In this document: positions 14,991 through 22,362 of the stretch, piece by piece
How positions within the stretch are numbered: position 1 is the first letter of the stretch
Layout: each line of letters starts with the position of its first letter
Assembly: GCA_036266975.1 (NCBI GenBank)
Contig: DATAWZ010000205.1
Coordinates: 1-34,785, forward strand
Direction: 5' to 3'
Source of the DNA: DATAWZ01 sp036266975
GTDB taxonomy: Bacteria; Actinomycetota; Thermoleophilia; Solirubrobacterales; Solirubrobacteraceae
DNA length: 34,785 nt
Position numbers and translations under genes: made by a program
The notes under the pieces: generated by a model
The model's input: only the letters and a program-made list of their open reading frames with translations
Database searches by the model: none
What the model was told of the DNA's origin: nothing

Positions 14991-15788
14991 ATGCCACGCC
15001 GCGCCCCCATCCTGCCGCCGCTCGCGGCCAAGGTCCCGGAGATCACCCTGATGTTCTGGGTGCTCAAGCTGCTCACCACCGGGATGGGCGAGTGCATGTC
15101 CGACTTCCTGGGCAACATCAGCGTGCCGCTCGCCGGGCTGATCGGCATCGGCGGGATGTGGCTCGCGCTGCGCGTGCAGTTGCGCCAGCGCGAGTACCGC
15201 GCCCCCTACTACTGGTTCGCGGTGATGATGGTCGCGGTGTTCGGCACGATGATGGCCGACGGCCTGCACGATGGGACGAGCCTGCCCTACTCGGTCACCA
15301 CCGTCCTCTACGGCCTGATCGTCGGGGGCATCTTCGCCGCCTGGTACCGCAGCGAGGGCACGCTGTCGATTCACAGCATCGACACCCGCCGCCGCGAGCT
15401 GTTCTACTGGGGCGCGGTGCTCGCCACCTTCGCGCTCGGCACCGCCGCCGGCGACTTGGTCGCCACACCGCTGAACCTCGGGTTCCTCGGCGCCGCGGGG
15501 GTGTTCGCCGGCCTGATCTCGATCCCCGCGCTGCTCTGGTGGCGGCGCGCGGTCAACCCGATCGCCGGCTTCTGGATCGCCTACATCCTCACCCGCCCGC
15601 TCGGCGCCTCGTTCGCCGACTGGTTCAGCAAGCCGCACTCGATCACCGGGCTCGGCTTGGGCGACGGTCCGGTGAGCGGGATTGCCCTCGCCGTGTTCAC
15701 CGCGCTCGTCGCCTATGTCACGCTCACCCGGCGCGGCGTCCAGGAGCCCGTGGCGCTTCACCCCTCGCGGCTCGTGACCCAAGAGTAG
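14991..15788 (+). CDS. COG4705-type membrane protein with fourfold internal repeat
   Basis: A 265-residue integral membrane protein of the uncharacterised COG4705 family, recognised by its KVPEITLMFWVLKLLTTGMGE opening. About eight membrane segments are present. Four of them repeat one pattern in identical register: W23-x9-G33-x4-D38, W75-x9-G85-x4-D90, W140-x9-G150-x4-D155 and W195-x9-G205-x4-D210. Each Trp is preceded by Phe or Tyr. Four equivalent Asp residues inside membrane helices suggest a pseudo-fourfold pore or ion/metal path; this is my inference. The start is the ATG at 14991, and the 22-bp palindrome lies about 75-95 bases upstream. An insertion element begins 65 bases past its stop. 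Confidence 0.82.
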   Translation: MPRRAPILPPLAAKVPEITLMFWVLKLLTTGMGECMSDFLGNISVPLAGLIGIGGMWLALRVQLRQREYRAPYYWFAVMMVAVFGTMMADGLHDGTSLPYSVTTVLYGLIVGGIFAAWYRSEGTLSIHSIDTRRRELFYWGAVLATFALGTAAGDLVATPLNLGFLGAAGVFAGLISIPALLWWRRAVNPIAGFWIAYILTRPLGASFADWFSKPHSITGLGLGDGPVSGIALAVFTALVAYVTLTRRGVQEPVALHPSRLVTQE

Positions 15789-15800
15789 GGTCTCCCCTAC
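15785..15800 (+). terminator. Small hairpin at the end of the COG4705 gene
   Basis: GTAGGG, a 4-base loop TCTC and CCCTAC form a 6-base stem overlapping the stop codon. No T-tract follows, so it is at best a weak terminator. Confidence 0.3.
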
Positions 15801-15846
15801 CCCTCGTTGAGAGGCGCGCCCCGTTGGCGTACCACGCCCGGTGAGC

Positions 15847-15852
15847 AATCAT
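15847..15852. repeat. Target-site duplication, left copy (AATCAT)
   Basis: AATCAT directly abuts the left inverted repeat and is repeated exactly at 18379-18384, next to the right inverted repeat. This marks the insertion point. Joining the flanks across one copy restores an uninterrupted intergenic sequence. Confidence 0.75.
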
Positions 15853-15867
15853 CTCGAGTTTCGTGAT
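15853..15867 (+). repeat. Left terminal inverted repeat
   Basis: CTCGAGTTTCGTGAT. It pairs with the right terminal repeat at 14 of 15 positions (T versus G at position 12). Confidence 0.75.
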
Positions 15868-15903
15868 TTTGGGTGATGTGTTCGCGCGATTGTGTTGGGA
15901 GGG

Positions 15904-16905
15904 TCATCCTGCGCGGAGGCAGCACTTCTTGTACTTGCGTTCGCTGCCGCACCAGCAGGGCTCGTTTCGTTCCGGCGGCCAAGGCTTGAGGATGTCGCGT
16001 GTGAGGAGGGTGGTGGAGTAGCTTGCGCGGGTGTCGGACTGCTCGGGGTCGCCATCGTGCTCGGCGCACCAGGCGAGGTAGTCGTCGACCTGGATCGGGG
16101 TGAGCGCGAGGCGCTTGACGCCTTGGGTTTTGAGATCGCGGAGCGTCAGCTCGAGTCGTGCGCAGTACGCCTGGTAGGGTCCGTGCTCGTAGTCCTCGGC
16201 GAAGCTCGGCCAGGTCTGTAGCGCGCGCGGGTACTGGTCGGCTGGGAACCATGCGGCGCCGATGTACGTCTGCTGCGGGGCGAGCGTCTGCGGCTGGTTC
16301 CAGCGTCGCAGGAACTCTCGCTCGGACTCGCGATCCTGCTGCTCTTGGCGCTCGATCAGCTCCTCGGCGTGGAGCTGGAGCTCGTCCGGTGCGAGACCGA
16401 GGGCGTCCATCGTCTGTCCCCGCTCCCCGGTCAAGTACCACGCCAGCTCGCCCTCGTCCTCACCGGCCGCGAGCGCCAGCTCAAGGCCCTTGGTCTGCCA
16501 CGGCAGCGCCTTTCTGTGCAGCCCGACCCTGGTGTAGGCGTCGCTGGCGGCGGAGTGCACCCACGGGTTGCGGGGATCCTCGCGCTCGGCTTGTGTCCAT
16601 GCCTCGTCGCCCTCTTGGTCGTGTCCGGCGCGCAACAGCAGGTCGGCGATCAGCGCCTGCGCGCTGGGATGATCGTCAAGCTCGCCGTCGAAGCCGGCGG
16701 CGACCGCCTGGCGCATCGCGTCGATCGCCTGATCGAAGCGGCCGAGCTTCTCGTAGGCGTAGGCGAGCTCGTCGAGATACGCCGCGCGGTCGGACTGGGA
16801 ATCGCGCAGCGCCAGCGCGGCGGTGATCAGCCGCAGCTGCCCGCGGTGATCATCACGCTCGCGAGCCGCGTCGAGCTCGCGATTGATCCGCTCCAGATCC
16901 CTCAC
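15904..16905 (-). CDS. TPR and SEC-C domain protein, transposon passenger
   Basis: A 333-residue soluble protein. Residues about 1-160 are helical, with tetratricopeptide-like repeats (AAYLDELAYAYEKLGRFDQAIDAMRQAV; NPWVHSAASDAYTRVGLHRKALPWQTKGLELAL). A charged helix (about 180-205, rich in Glu, Gln and Arg) follows, then a Trp/Tyr-rich region. The C-terminus (314-330) is a textbook SEC-C zinc motif, NEPCWCGSERKYKKCC, with C317, C319, C328 and C329. SEC-C tails bind zinc and are found on SecA and on many proteins of unknown role, some in DNA or mobile-element contexts. The start is the GTG at 16905. It lies wholly inside the insertion element, divergent from the transposase with 212 bases between. 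Whether it aids transposition, regulates it or benefits the host cannot be told from sequence. Confidence 0.85.
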   Translation of the reverse strand: MRDLERINRELDAARERDDHRGQLRLITAALALRDSQSDRAAYLDELAYAYEKLGRFDQAIDAMRQAVAAGFDGELDDHPSAQALIADLLLRAGHDQEGDEAWTQAEREDPRNPWVHSAASDAYTRVGLHRKALPWQTKGLELALAAGEDEGELAWYLTGERGQTMDALGLAPDELQLHAEELIERQEQQDRESEREFLRRWNQPQTLAPQQTYIGAAWFPADQYPRALQTWPSFAEDYEHGPYQAYCARLELTLRDLKTQGVKRLALTPIQVDDYLAWCAEHDGDPEQSDTRASYSTTLLTRDILKPWPPERNEPCWCGSERKYKKCCLRAG

Positions 16906-16921
16906 GCGTCCAGGCTAGCCG

Positions 16922-16937
16922 CTTGCGTTGGCGCAAG
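16922..16937. promoter_or_regulatory. Inverted repeat between the two element genes
   Basis: CTTGCG, a 4-base spacer TTGG and CGCAAG lie 17 bases upstream of the passenger GTG, within the divergent promoter region of the element. It may be a binding site for autoregulation of passenger or transposase. A strong GGAGGAG sequence follows at once on the plus strand without an obvious start codon in the transposase frame. Confidence 0.35.
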
Positions 16938-17117
16938 GAGGAGCGGCGGCGACCCCGAATCGGTGGGTGTCAAGCCCATCGGGCCGCGGGGCGCTGACGA
17001 CGCTGGCCGTGGCCGTCACCGGGAGGTCGCCGCCGTGCTTCAGGTTCCCACTTCGCTGGCTGTCTGCTGTCCCTGCTGGAGGGATGTTTCACCCGGCCGA
17101 GCTTCGAGACGTTCGGC

Positions 17118-18362
17118 ATGCTGCTGATCGGATCGGTCACGCGGGTGCGTGATCGCACGATCACGGGGATGCTTCAGGCTGCCGGGTTGGCGGGTGTGTG
17201 GCATCACAGCCGTGCACACGACTTTTTCGCCCGCCGCCGCTGGGATCCCGATCAGCTCGGGCTCGCGCTGCTGGACTTCCTCGTGATCGTGTTCGCCAAG
17301 GACGGCGCGATCCGGTTCGCGGTCGACGACACGCTGTTCGGCCGTTCCGGCAAGCGCGTGTGGGGCGCGCACTACCTGCACGATGGTGCCCAGCCGGAAG
17401 GATCGGGGCGTCGGACCCGGTGGGGAAATTGCTGGGTGTGCGTTGTGCTCGTCGTCAGCCTGCCGTGTCTGGGCGGCCGGCCAGTCGCGCTGCCGGTCCT
17501 CTTTCGCCTGTTCCGCCCCAAGAAGGACCAGCACCCGGACCGGCCCTCGCAGCCAGAGTTGGCCAGGACGCTGATCGACATGATCCTCAAGCGGTTCCCC
17601 GGCCGGATCATCGAGCTGGCGATGGACGGCGCGTACGCCAGCCGCGCGTGGCGCGGACTGCCCGACCGAGTCACCGTCACGACCCGGATGCGCGCCAACG
17701 CCCGCGTGTACAAGCTGCCGCCCACCCGGCAGCCCCGCCAGAAAGGCCGCCCGCCGTTGAAGGGCGCCAAGCTCCCGACCCTCGCCGAGATCGCCGCCGC
17801 CGCGACGTTCACGCCGGTCACGGTCACCGGTCCTGACGGACGGGAGCGGACCGCCCACGTCCACGAACTCACCTGCCTGTGGTACACGCCGTTCTACACG
17901 CGGCTGGTGAAGGTGATCCTGGTCCGCAACCCCGGCACCACCCACGGGTTCGACGTCGCGATCGCCTCCACAGACGCCGATGTCCCCGCGGGCGAGTTGC
18001 TGTCCCGCTACGACAGTCGCTGGACGATCGAAACCTGCAACCAAGAAGCCAAGGCGCACGGCATCGGACAGGCACGCAACCGCGTCCAGAGAGCGGTCGA
18101 GCGGACCGTCCCATTCGGGTTACTCGCCCAGACGATCACGATCTGCTGGTACCAGCTCCACGGTGACGCTGACGCCGACCTCGCGACCCGCCGCCGCACC
18201 GCCCCGTGGTACCGGCAGAAGACGACCGTCAGCGACATCGACATGCGAGCCGCGCTGTGCCGCGAGCTGATCCGCCACGAGTTTTGGGCACAAGCACCCC
18301 CGATGACCACCAACCCGAAACTCACCCAACCCCAATCACCGTCAGCCCTCGCCGCCGCGTGA
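17118..18362 (+). CDS. DDE transposase (IS4/IS701-like)
   Basis: A 414-residue transposase from the ATG at 17118. The catalytic triad is readable: Asp70/Asp71 in FAVDDTLFGRSGKRVWG, Asp170 in IELAMDGAYASR and Glu305 in YDSRWTIETCNQEAKAHGIGQAR. That last segment has the Y-x2-R-W-x-I-E form of IS4-related enzymes. The conserved protein seems to extend upstream of this ATG in the same frame (LLSLLEGCFTRPSFETFG, from about 17061), but only CTG codons are available before a stop at 16995. The true start may be non-standard or slightly different. The stop codon sits inside the right end of the element. No internal stop or shift is seen, so it is probably active. Confidence 0.88.
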   Translation: MLLIGSVTRVRDRTITGMLQAAGLAGVWHHSRAHDFFARRRWDPDQLGLALLDFLVIVFAKDGAIRFAVDDTLFGRSGKRVWGAHYLHDGAQPEGSGRRTRWGNCWVCVVLVVSLPCLGGRPVALPVLFRLFRPKKDQHPDRPSQPELARTLIDMILKRFPGRIIELAMDGAYASRAWRGLPDRVTVTTRMRANARVYKLPPTRQPRQKGRPPLKGAKLPTLAEIAAAATFTPVTVTGPDGRERTAHVHELTCLWYTPFYTRLVKVILVRNPGTTHGFDVAIASTDADVPAGELLSRYDSRWTIETCNQEAKAHGIGQARNRVQRAVERTVPFGLLAQTITICWYQLHGDADADLATRRRTAPWYRQKTTVSDIDMRAALCRELIRHEFWAQAPPMTTNPKLTQPQSPSALAAA

Positions 18363-18363
18363 G

Positions 18364-18378
18364 ATCCCGAAACTCGAG
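18364..18378 (-). repeat. Right terminal inverted repeat
   Basis: Read on the minus strand from 18378 it is CTCGAGTTTCGGGAT, matching the left end at 14 of 15 positions. The adjoining transposase stop codon is at 18360-18362. Confidence 0.75.
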
Positions 18379-18384
18379 AATCAT
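18379..18384. repeat. Target-site duplication, right copy (AATCAT)
   Basis: Exact repeat of 15847-15852, directly outside the right inverted repeat. Confidence 0.75.
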
Positions 18385-18427
18385 CGTTTCACTCTTTAAC
18401 TCCCGATTCCGGATGCGAAGGTGAACG

Positions 18428-18708
18428 ATGTCAGCCTCACGTGCACACCAGCACGATCATCGGGCGCTCAACGGGATGCCCTACGCCCTGCCCGCCTTCA
18501 CCGTCCTCGCCGGCCTCGTCATCATGTGCCTCGGCAGCGACGTGGAGCTCGAGGGCGGCGCGGGATCATCAGCGCGGGTCTGGCCATCTACGCGATGAAC
18601 TGGCTCTACCGCGCGGCGGTCGAGGGCGAGCGTGACGAGGAGGAGGCGGCGGCGGCGGCGCGCCGGTATCTGGACGTGCACGGCCACGGGCCCGACGAGC
18701 GCGCCTGA
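18428..18708 (+). pseudogene. Frameshifted two-helix membrane protein gene
   Basis: The ATG at 18428 has a GAAGGTG ribosome site and encodes a His-rich start (MSASRAHQHDHRALNGM), then a membrane helix (YALPAFTVLAGLVIMCLGSDVELEGGAG). At about 18556-18563, in a run of G, one base seems to be missing. The sense continues one frame over as IISAGLAIYAMNWLYRAAVEGERDEEEAAAAARRYLDVHGHGPDERA, ending at the TGA at 18708. Joined, this is a small protein of about 93 residues with two membrane helices and an acidic then Ala/Arg-rich tail. As written the first frame runs on into unrelated sequence. It starts 50 bases from the insertion element's right end, outside it. Confidence 0.55.
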
Positions 18709-18721
18709 GCGCCGTGAGCCG

Positions 18722-19680
18722 CTGCGGATCCTGATCGCCGACGACGAGGTCCTGCTGCGGGCGGGCATGGCGCGACTGCGCGAGGACGCCGGGATGCGCG
18801 TGCTCGCCCGGAGCGGCGACGCGTCTGAGGCGGTCGAGCTGGCCCGTGAGCGCCGCCCCGAAGTGGCCAGCCTCGACGTGCAGATGCCGCCCGCGCGCAG
18901 CGACGCCGGCTGCGCGCCGCGATCACGATTCGCAGCGAGTGCCCGGGCACCGCGGTGCTCGTGCTCTCCCAGTTCCCAAAGGAGCGCTATCCGCTCGAGC
19001 TCATCGGCGACGACGCCGCGGCGGTCGGCTGCCTGCCGAAGATGCGCGTGGCCGACGTGGACTCGTTCCTGGGCTCCGTGCGGCGCGTCGCGGCCGGCGG
19101 CTCGGCGCTCGACCCCGATGTCGTCGCGCTGATGGTCTCCCGCCGGCGGCGCGACGATCCGCTCGAGTCGCTCGCCCCGCGCGAGCGCGAGATGCTCGCG
19201 CTGATGGCGCAGGGGAAGTCCAACCACGGGATCGCGCAGGAGCTGACCGTGACCCCGGCCGCGGTCGAGAAGCACATCACGAGCGTGTTCGGCAAGCTCG
19301 GCCTCGGCGCCGAGCCGCGTTCACACCGGCGAGTCATGGTCGTCCTGGCCCTGCTGCGCCAGCAGCGCTCAGCGCTCGCGCAGCTGGGGGTCCTCACTGC
19401 CGTACTCGCGCGTTCCCTCGCGCTCGGGCGCGTGACCGATGCCGTCGCGCTTGGGCGGCTTGGGCGGCTCGCGCCCCTCCTTCTCGCGCTGCTCGCGCGC
19501 CTCCTCGACCGCGAGATCGACCCGCTCCTGGAGCTTGTCCCGTTCGTCCATGCTGGCTCTCTACCCCGGCCCGGGGAGGGGAACCTCCGCCTGGATGCGC
19601 GTGGGACCGCCGGGCGGGCTGTGCACGGACAGCGTGCCGCCGGCGGCGTCGACGCGGTCGGCCAGCCGGCCGCCCTGTAG
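18722..19680 (+). pseudogene. Frameshifted NarL/LuxR-type response regulator gene
   Basis: The receiver half (LRILIADDEVLLRAGMARLREDAGM...EVASLDVQMPPARSDAG) is in one frame up to about 18911. The rest, AAITIRSECPGTAVLVLSQFPKERYPLELIGDDAAAVGCLPK and the helix-turn-helix LAPREREMLALMAQGKSNHGIAQELTVTPAAVEKHITSVFGKLGL, is one frame over, consistent with a missing base. There is no proper start codon in the first frame: the GTG at 18715 is out of frame by one, and a CTG at 18722 is the closest candidate. At the 3' end the frame runs about 100 residues past the family's usual end (about 19365), over the antisense small gene and kinase, to 19680. The phospho-acceptor Asp (SLDVQMPPA) is kept. The family is clear and the gene is disrupted as written. 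Confidence 0.65.
19369..19551 (-). CDS. Small highly charged protein, unknown
   Basis: A 60-residue reading frame, MDERDKLQERVDLAVEEAREQREKEG..., very rich in Glu, Arg, Asp and Lys with a PPKPPKRDGIG middle section. It begins nine bases after the kinase gene's stop on the same strand, so it could be co-transcribed with it. The residue mix looks like a genuine small acidic-basic protein, but it overlaps the run-on 3' tail of the regulator gene on the other strand, and either could be spurious. Confidence 0.4.
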   Translation of the reverse strand: MDERDKLQERVDLAVEEAREQREKEGREPPKPPKRDGIGHAPEREGTREYGSEDPQLRER

Positions 19681-20535
19681 CGCCGCGCCGCCGCGGCCGT
19701 CGTCGCCGACCTCGATGTGCAGTGCGCCGTCGCGCTCGCCGACGCGGACCGAGGCCTCGCTCGCCGGGCGCCGTCCCCAGCGCTGCTCGCTGACCTCGCA
19801 CGTGACGAGCAGGGGAAGCCGGGCGGTGAGGCTGTCCACGGCGGCCGCGAGCCCGCGGTGGGTGAGGAGCGCCGGGTGGATCCCGTTGACCAGATCGCGC
19901 AGCTCGGTGATCGCCTCCTCGATCTCGCCCGCCGCCTCGGCGAGCAGCTCGCCCACGCCCGCTGCGTCCTGGGCGGCCAGGCGCACCGCGAGCAGGACGC
20001 GCACGAGCCGGCGCTGGGCGCCGTCGTGCAGGTCGCAGCTCACCCGCGCGCGCTCGCTCGGTGTCGGCCGCCGCGACGATCCGCGCGCGCGAGGCGCGCA
20101 GCTCGGCGTCGCGCGCCCGCTCGGTCGCCGCGCGGAGCGCGAGCGCCTCGGCCTCGCGCTGGGCGGTGACGTCGCGAAAGACGACGACCGCGCCGTTGCC
20201 GCCGGCCATCGGCACCCACCCCGGCGCCGGAAGCAGTCGTCGTCGAGACGCACCGTCTCGCCGCTGGTGCGCGGGCGCCGCATCGGGCACTCGGATTGCG
20301 GGAACGGCGTGCCGTCCCAGTGGTGGCGATGGATCGTCTCGTGGCTGCTCGCCCCCAGCGGCTCCTCCTCGGGGGAGCCGAGCATCTCCAGCGCCGCCGG
20401 GCTGGCGAACTCGACGCGGCCCTCCGGATCGACGAGGTAGACCGCGTCGGCCACACTCGCCAGCAGCGCCTCGAGGACGTCGCGCGTGGCCGGGCCCAGG
20501 CGCTCGCCGACGCGCTCGACGCCCGATCCGGTCAT
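19561..20535 (-). pseudogene. PAS-domain NarL-type sensor kinase gene with two frameshifts
   Basis: From the ATG at 20535 the frame gives a PAS domain (LLASVADAVYLVDPEGRVEFASPAALEMLG...GETVRLDDDCFRRRG). At about 20217-20225 the sense moves to another frame (WVPMAGGNGAVVVFRDVTAQREAEALALRAATERARDAELRASRARIVAAADTERAR). At about 20044-20052, in a GC dinucleotide run, it returns to the first frame (VSCDLHDGAQRRLVRVLLAVRL...) and continues to the ATPase end (HIEVGDDGRGGAALQGGRLADRVDAAGGTL). The two shifts cancel, so the whole length has no stop, but about 57 residues before the phospho-acceptor His (DLHDGAQ) would be nonsense. It is soluble, with no membrane helix. It is the natural partner of the regulator at 18722, on the opposite strand. 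Confidence 0.65.
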
Positions 20536-20686
20536 GGCGCCAACCTACAAGGTGGGGTGTCCCGACCCCGCATCGTCGGGTTCGGACCGGTGGTCCCTCG
20601 AGGTCGGGCCCTGCGGTCCATACGAATGGGACCGGCGGCTGGGCACGCTGTCGACGAGTCCGCCGTTCGACCCGAAGGAGCGCCCA

Positions 20687-21208
20687 ATGGCCGTCGAGCC
20701 CAAGCTGAGCGATCAGGAGATCGCGAGCCTGATGGAGATCCCGCACCCGACCACGGCACCGGGAGAGTCGATCTACGGATCGACGAAGGTGTTTCCCGAC
20801 TACCAGGCCGAGCCGGGTGAGACCTACCTGGGGATGGTCCACGGGATCGTGCACGAGTCCTCCGTGAGCTTCGTGGCCGTGCTGCTCGCGATCCGCGCGC
20901 TCAAGAAGGGCTTCGATTCGGCGCTCTACTTCTTCGGCATCGGCTCGCTGAACTGCCTGGCCACGCGCGGGTTTCCCACCGTCGGCAACGAGCTGTTCCC
21001 CGGGATGCGCAACGAGAACTCCCAGCTCGAGCGCTTCATCGCCGATGGCGGCAAGGTCTACGCGTGCCGGCTGGGCCTGGCCCTGCACGGCGCGCGCGAG
21101 GAGGACCTGATGGAGGGCGTGATCCCCTGCCATCCGCTGGACATGCAGGACGCGATGATCGAGTACGCGCGCAAGGGGGCGATCATCAACACGACCTGGA
21201 TGTTCTGA
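20687..21208 (+). CDS. Nit1C cluster MSMEG_0572/Sll0783-type nitrogen-starvation protein
   Basis: A 173-residue protein of the MSMEG_0572/Sll0783 family, the first gene of Nit1C nitrilase clusters (called nitB in pseudomonads). The fold is DsrE-like. Family blocks seen are YGSTKVFPDYQAEPGETYLGMVHGIVHESSVSFVAVLLAIRALKKGFDSALYFFGIGSLNCLATRGFPTVGNELFPGMRNEN and the C-terminal PCHPLDMQDAMIEYARKGAIINTTWMF. The start is firm: GAAGGAG lies six bases upstream of the ATG at 20687. Family homologues are reported as induced by nitrogen limitation; the biochemical role is unknown. The stop overlaps the next start as TGATG. Confidence 0.93.
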   Translation: MAVEPKLSDQEIASLMEIPHPTTAPGESIYGSTKVFPDYQAEPGETYLGMVHGIVHESSVSFVAVLLAIRALKKGFDSALYFFGIGSLNCLATRGFPTVGNELFPGMRNENSQLERFIADGGKVYACRLGLALHGAREEDLMEGVIPCHPLDMQDAMIEYARKGAIINTTWMF

Positions 21209-22362
21209 TGGGCATGGACGCGGGGCCCGGCTCGGCGGCCTCCGAGCGGCCCGGCTGCCTGCCCCCCGTCACGGGCGGTGCTCCGCGTGGGGTGCGCCCC
21301 CCTCGTGGAGGGCTCAGGACCGAACTCGCGGTGCTCGGCATCCGCTCGCGCCCGGCGGTCAGCCGCCGGGCCGGGGCGGGCCCGAGCGACGACGGCCACT
21401 GGGTGCTTGACGGCCGGGCGACCACCCTGCCGGTCGTGCCCTCCTCGCCGTTCGAGCTGCACCCCGGCGGGATGCTCACCCGCGACGGGGTGGTCGTCGA
21501 GGACGCGATGCTCGAGCCGATCGTACGGCCGCGCTTCTACGACCTTCATGCCGCCGACGGGACGCCCTACGAGACGCTGGCGCGGCTGCACGGGACCGAG
21601 GTGCTCGCCACGACCGTCGTGCAGACCTGCACCCGCTACGCGCGTGAGGACACTCGTTGCCGGTTCTGCACGATCGAGGAGTCGCTGCGCTCCGGCGCGA
21701 CCGTTCAGGTCAAGGCACCGCTACTGCTCGCCGCGGTCGCGCGCGCCGCGGTCGACCTGGACGGCGTGCGCCAGATGGTGATGACCACGGGTACCTCGAA
21801 CGGACCGGACCGCGGCGCCCGGCATCTCGCCCGCTGCGTGCGGGCCGTGACCGCGTCGGTGCCCGAGCTGCCGATCCAAGTGCAGATCGAGCCGCCGCTC
21901 GAGCTCGACTGGCTGCGGCGGTTGCACGACGCCGGTGCCGCGGCGATCGGCATCCACGTCGAGAGCCTGGACGAGGACGTGCGTGCTCACTGGACGCCCG
22001 GCAAGGCCGAGGTGCCGATCGCGCGCTACGAGCAGGCGTGGGCCGAGGCGGTGCGCGTGTTCGGCGTCAACCGCGTCTCGACCTACCTGCTCGTCGGGCT
22101 GGGCGAGGACTCCGACGCCCTCGTTGCCGGCGCCGAGCGGCTGATCGGGATGGGCGTCTATCCGTTCGTGGTGCCGTACCGGCCGCTGGAAGGGTCGCTC
22201 GCATATCGGGACGGCGTTCCGGCGCCCGACCCGCGGGGGCTCACCGACGTGACCCGCCGCGTCGCCCGCGCCCTGCGCGCGGCGCAGATGCGCGGCTCCG
22301 ACCAGGTCGCCGGCTGCGCGGCGTGCGGCGCCTGCTCGGCGCTCGGGAGTTGTGGCGGATGA
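21208..22362 (+). CDS. Nit1C cluster radical SAM protein (MSMEG_0568 type)
   Basis: A 384-residue radical SAM enzyme of the MSMEG_0568 family. The iron-sulfur cysteines are C141, C151 and C154, giving C-x9-C-x2-C in TCTRYAREDTRCRFCTIEESL rather than the usual C-x3-C-x2-C. The wide spacing is typical of this family. The barrel follows with QMVMTTGTSNGPDRGA (the GGE-like strand), IQVQIEPP, AIGIHVESLDEDV and VSTYLLVGLGEDSDALV. A Cys-rich end (CAACGACSALGSC) could hold a second metal site. The N-terminal 35 residues are Gly/Pro-rich and poorly conserved. The start overlaps the preceding stop by one base and the stop overlaps the next start (ATGA), so the whole cluster is coupled. The reaction is not established. 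Confidence 0.92.
   Translation: MGMDAGPGSAASERPGCLPPVTGGAPRGVRPPRGGLRTELAVLGIRSRPAVSRRAGAGPSDDGHWVLDGRATTLPVVPSSPFELHPGGMLTRDGVVVEDAMLEPIVRPRFYDLHAADGTPYETLARLHGTEVLATTVVQTCTRYAREDTRCRFCTIEESLRSGATVQVKAPLLLAAVARAAVDLDGVRQMVMTTGTSNGPDRGARHLARCVRAVTASVPELPIQVQIEPPLELDWLRRLHDAGAAAIGIHVESLDEDVRAHWTPGKAEVPIARYEQAWAEAVRVFGVNRVSTYLLVGLGEDSDALVAGAERLIGMGVYPFVVPYRPLEGSLAYRDGVPAPDPRGLTDVTRRVARALRAAQMRGSDQVAGCAACGACSALGSCGG

Larger units (their letters stand above)
15853..18378 (+). mobile_element. Insertion element with transposase and TPR/SEC-C passenger gene
   Basis: A 2526-base element. Its ends are CTCGAGTTTCGTGAT (15853-15867) and, read inward from the right, CTCGAGTTTCGGGAT (18378-18364). They match at 14 of 15 positions and are flanked by the 6-base direct repeat AATCAT. 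Inside are a DDE transposase (17118-18362, plus strand, its stop 16 bases from the right end) and a divergent TPR/SEC-C gene (15904-16905, its stop 51 bases from the left end). Both genes fill the element end to end, so the SEC-C gene is cargo, not a flanking host gene. The intact ends, duplication and open reading frames suggest a recent insertion. The transposase type resembles IS4/IS701-like groups; assignment to a named family needs a database comparison. Confidence 0.8.

Noticed and set aside
20584..20596. Short palindrome GGACC-GGT-GGTCC upstream of the Nit1C cluster
   Set aside because: Five-base GC arms are expected often in this composition, and it lies about 90 bases from the start; too weak to call.
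19394..21133. A 579-residue minus-strand frame over the kinase and the first Nit1C gene
   Set aside because: Only a middle stretch is real coding sequence (the frameshifted part of the PAS kinase). The rest is antisense to the Nit1C gene or out of frame.
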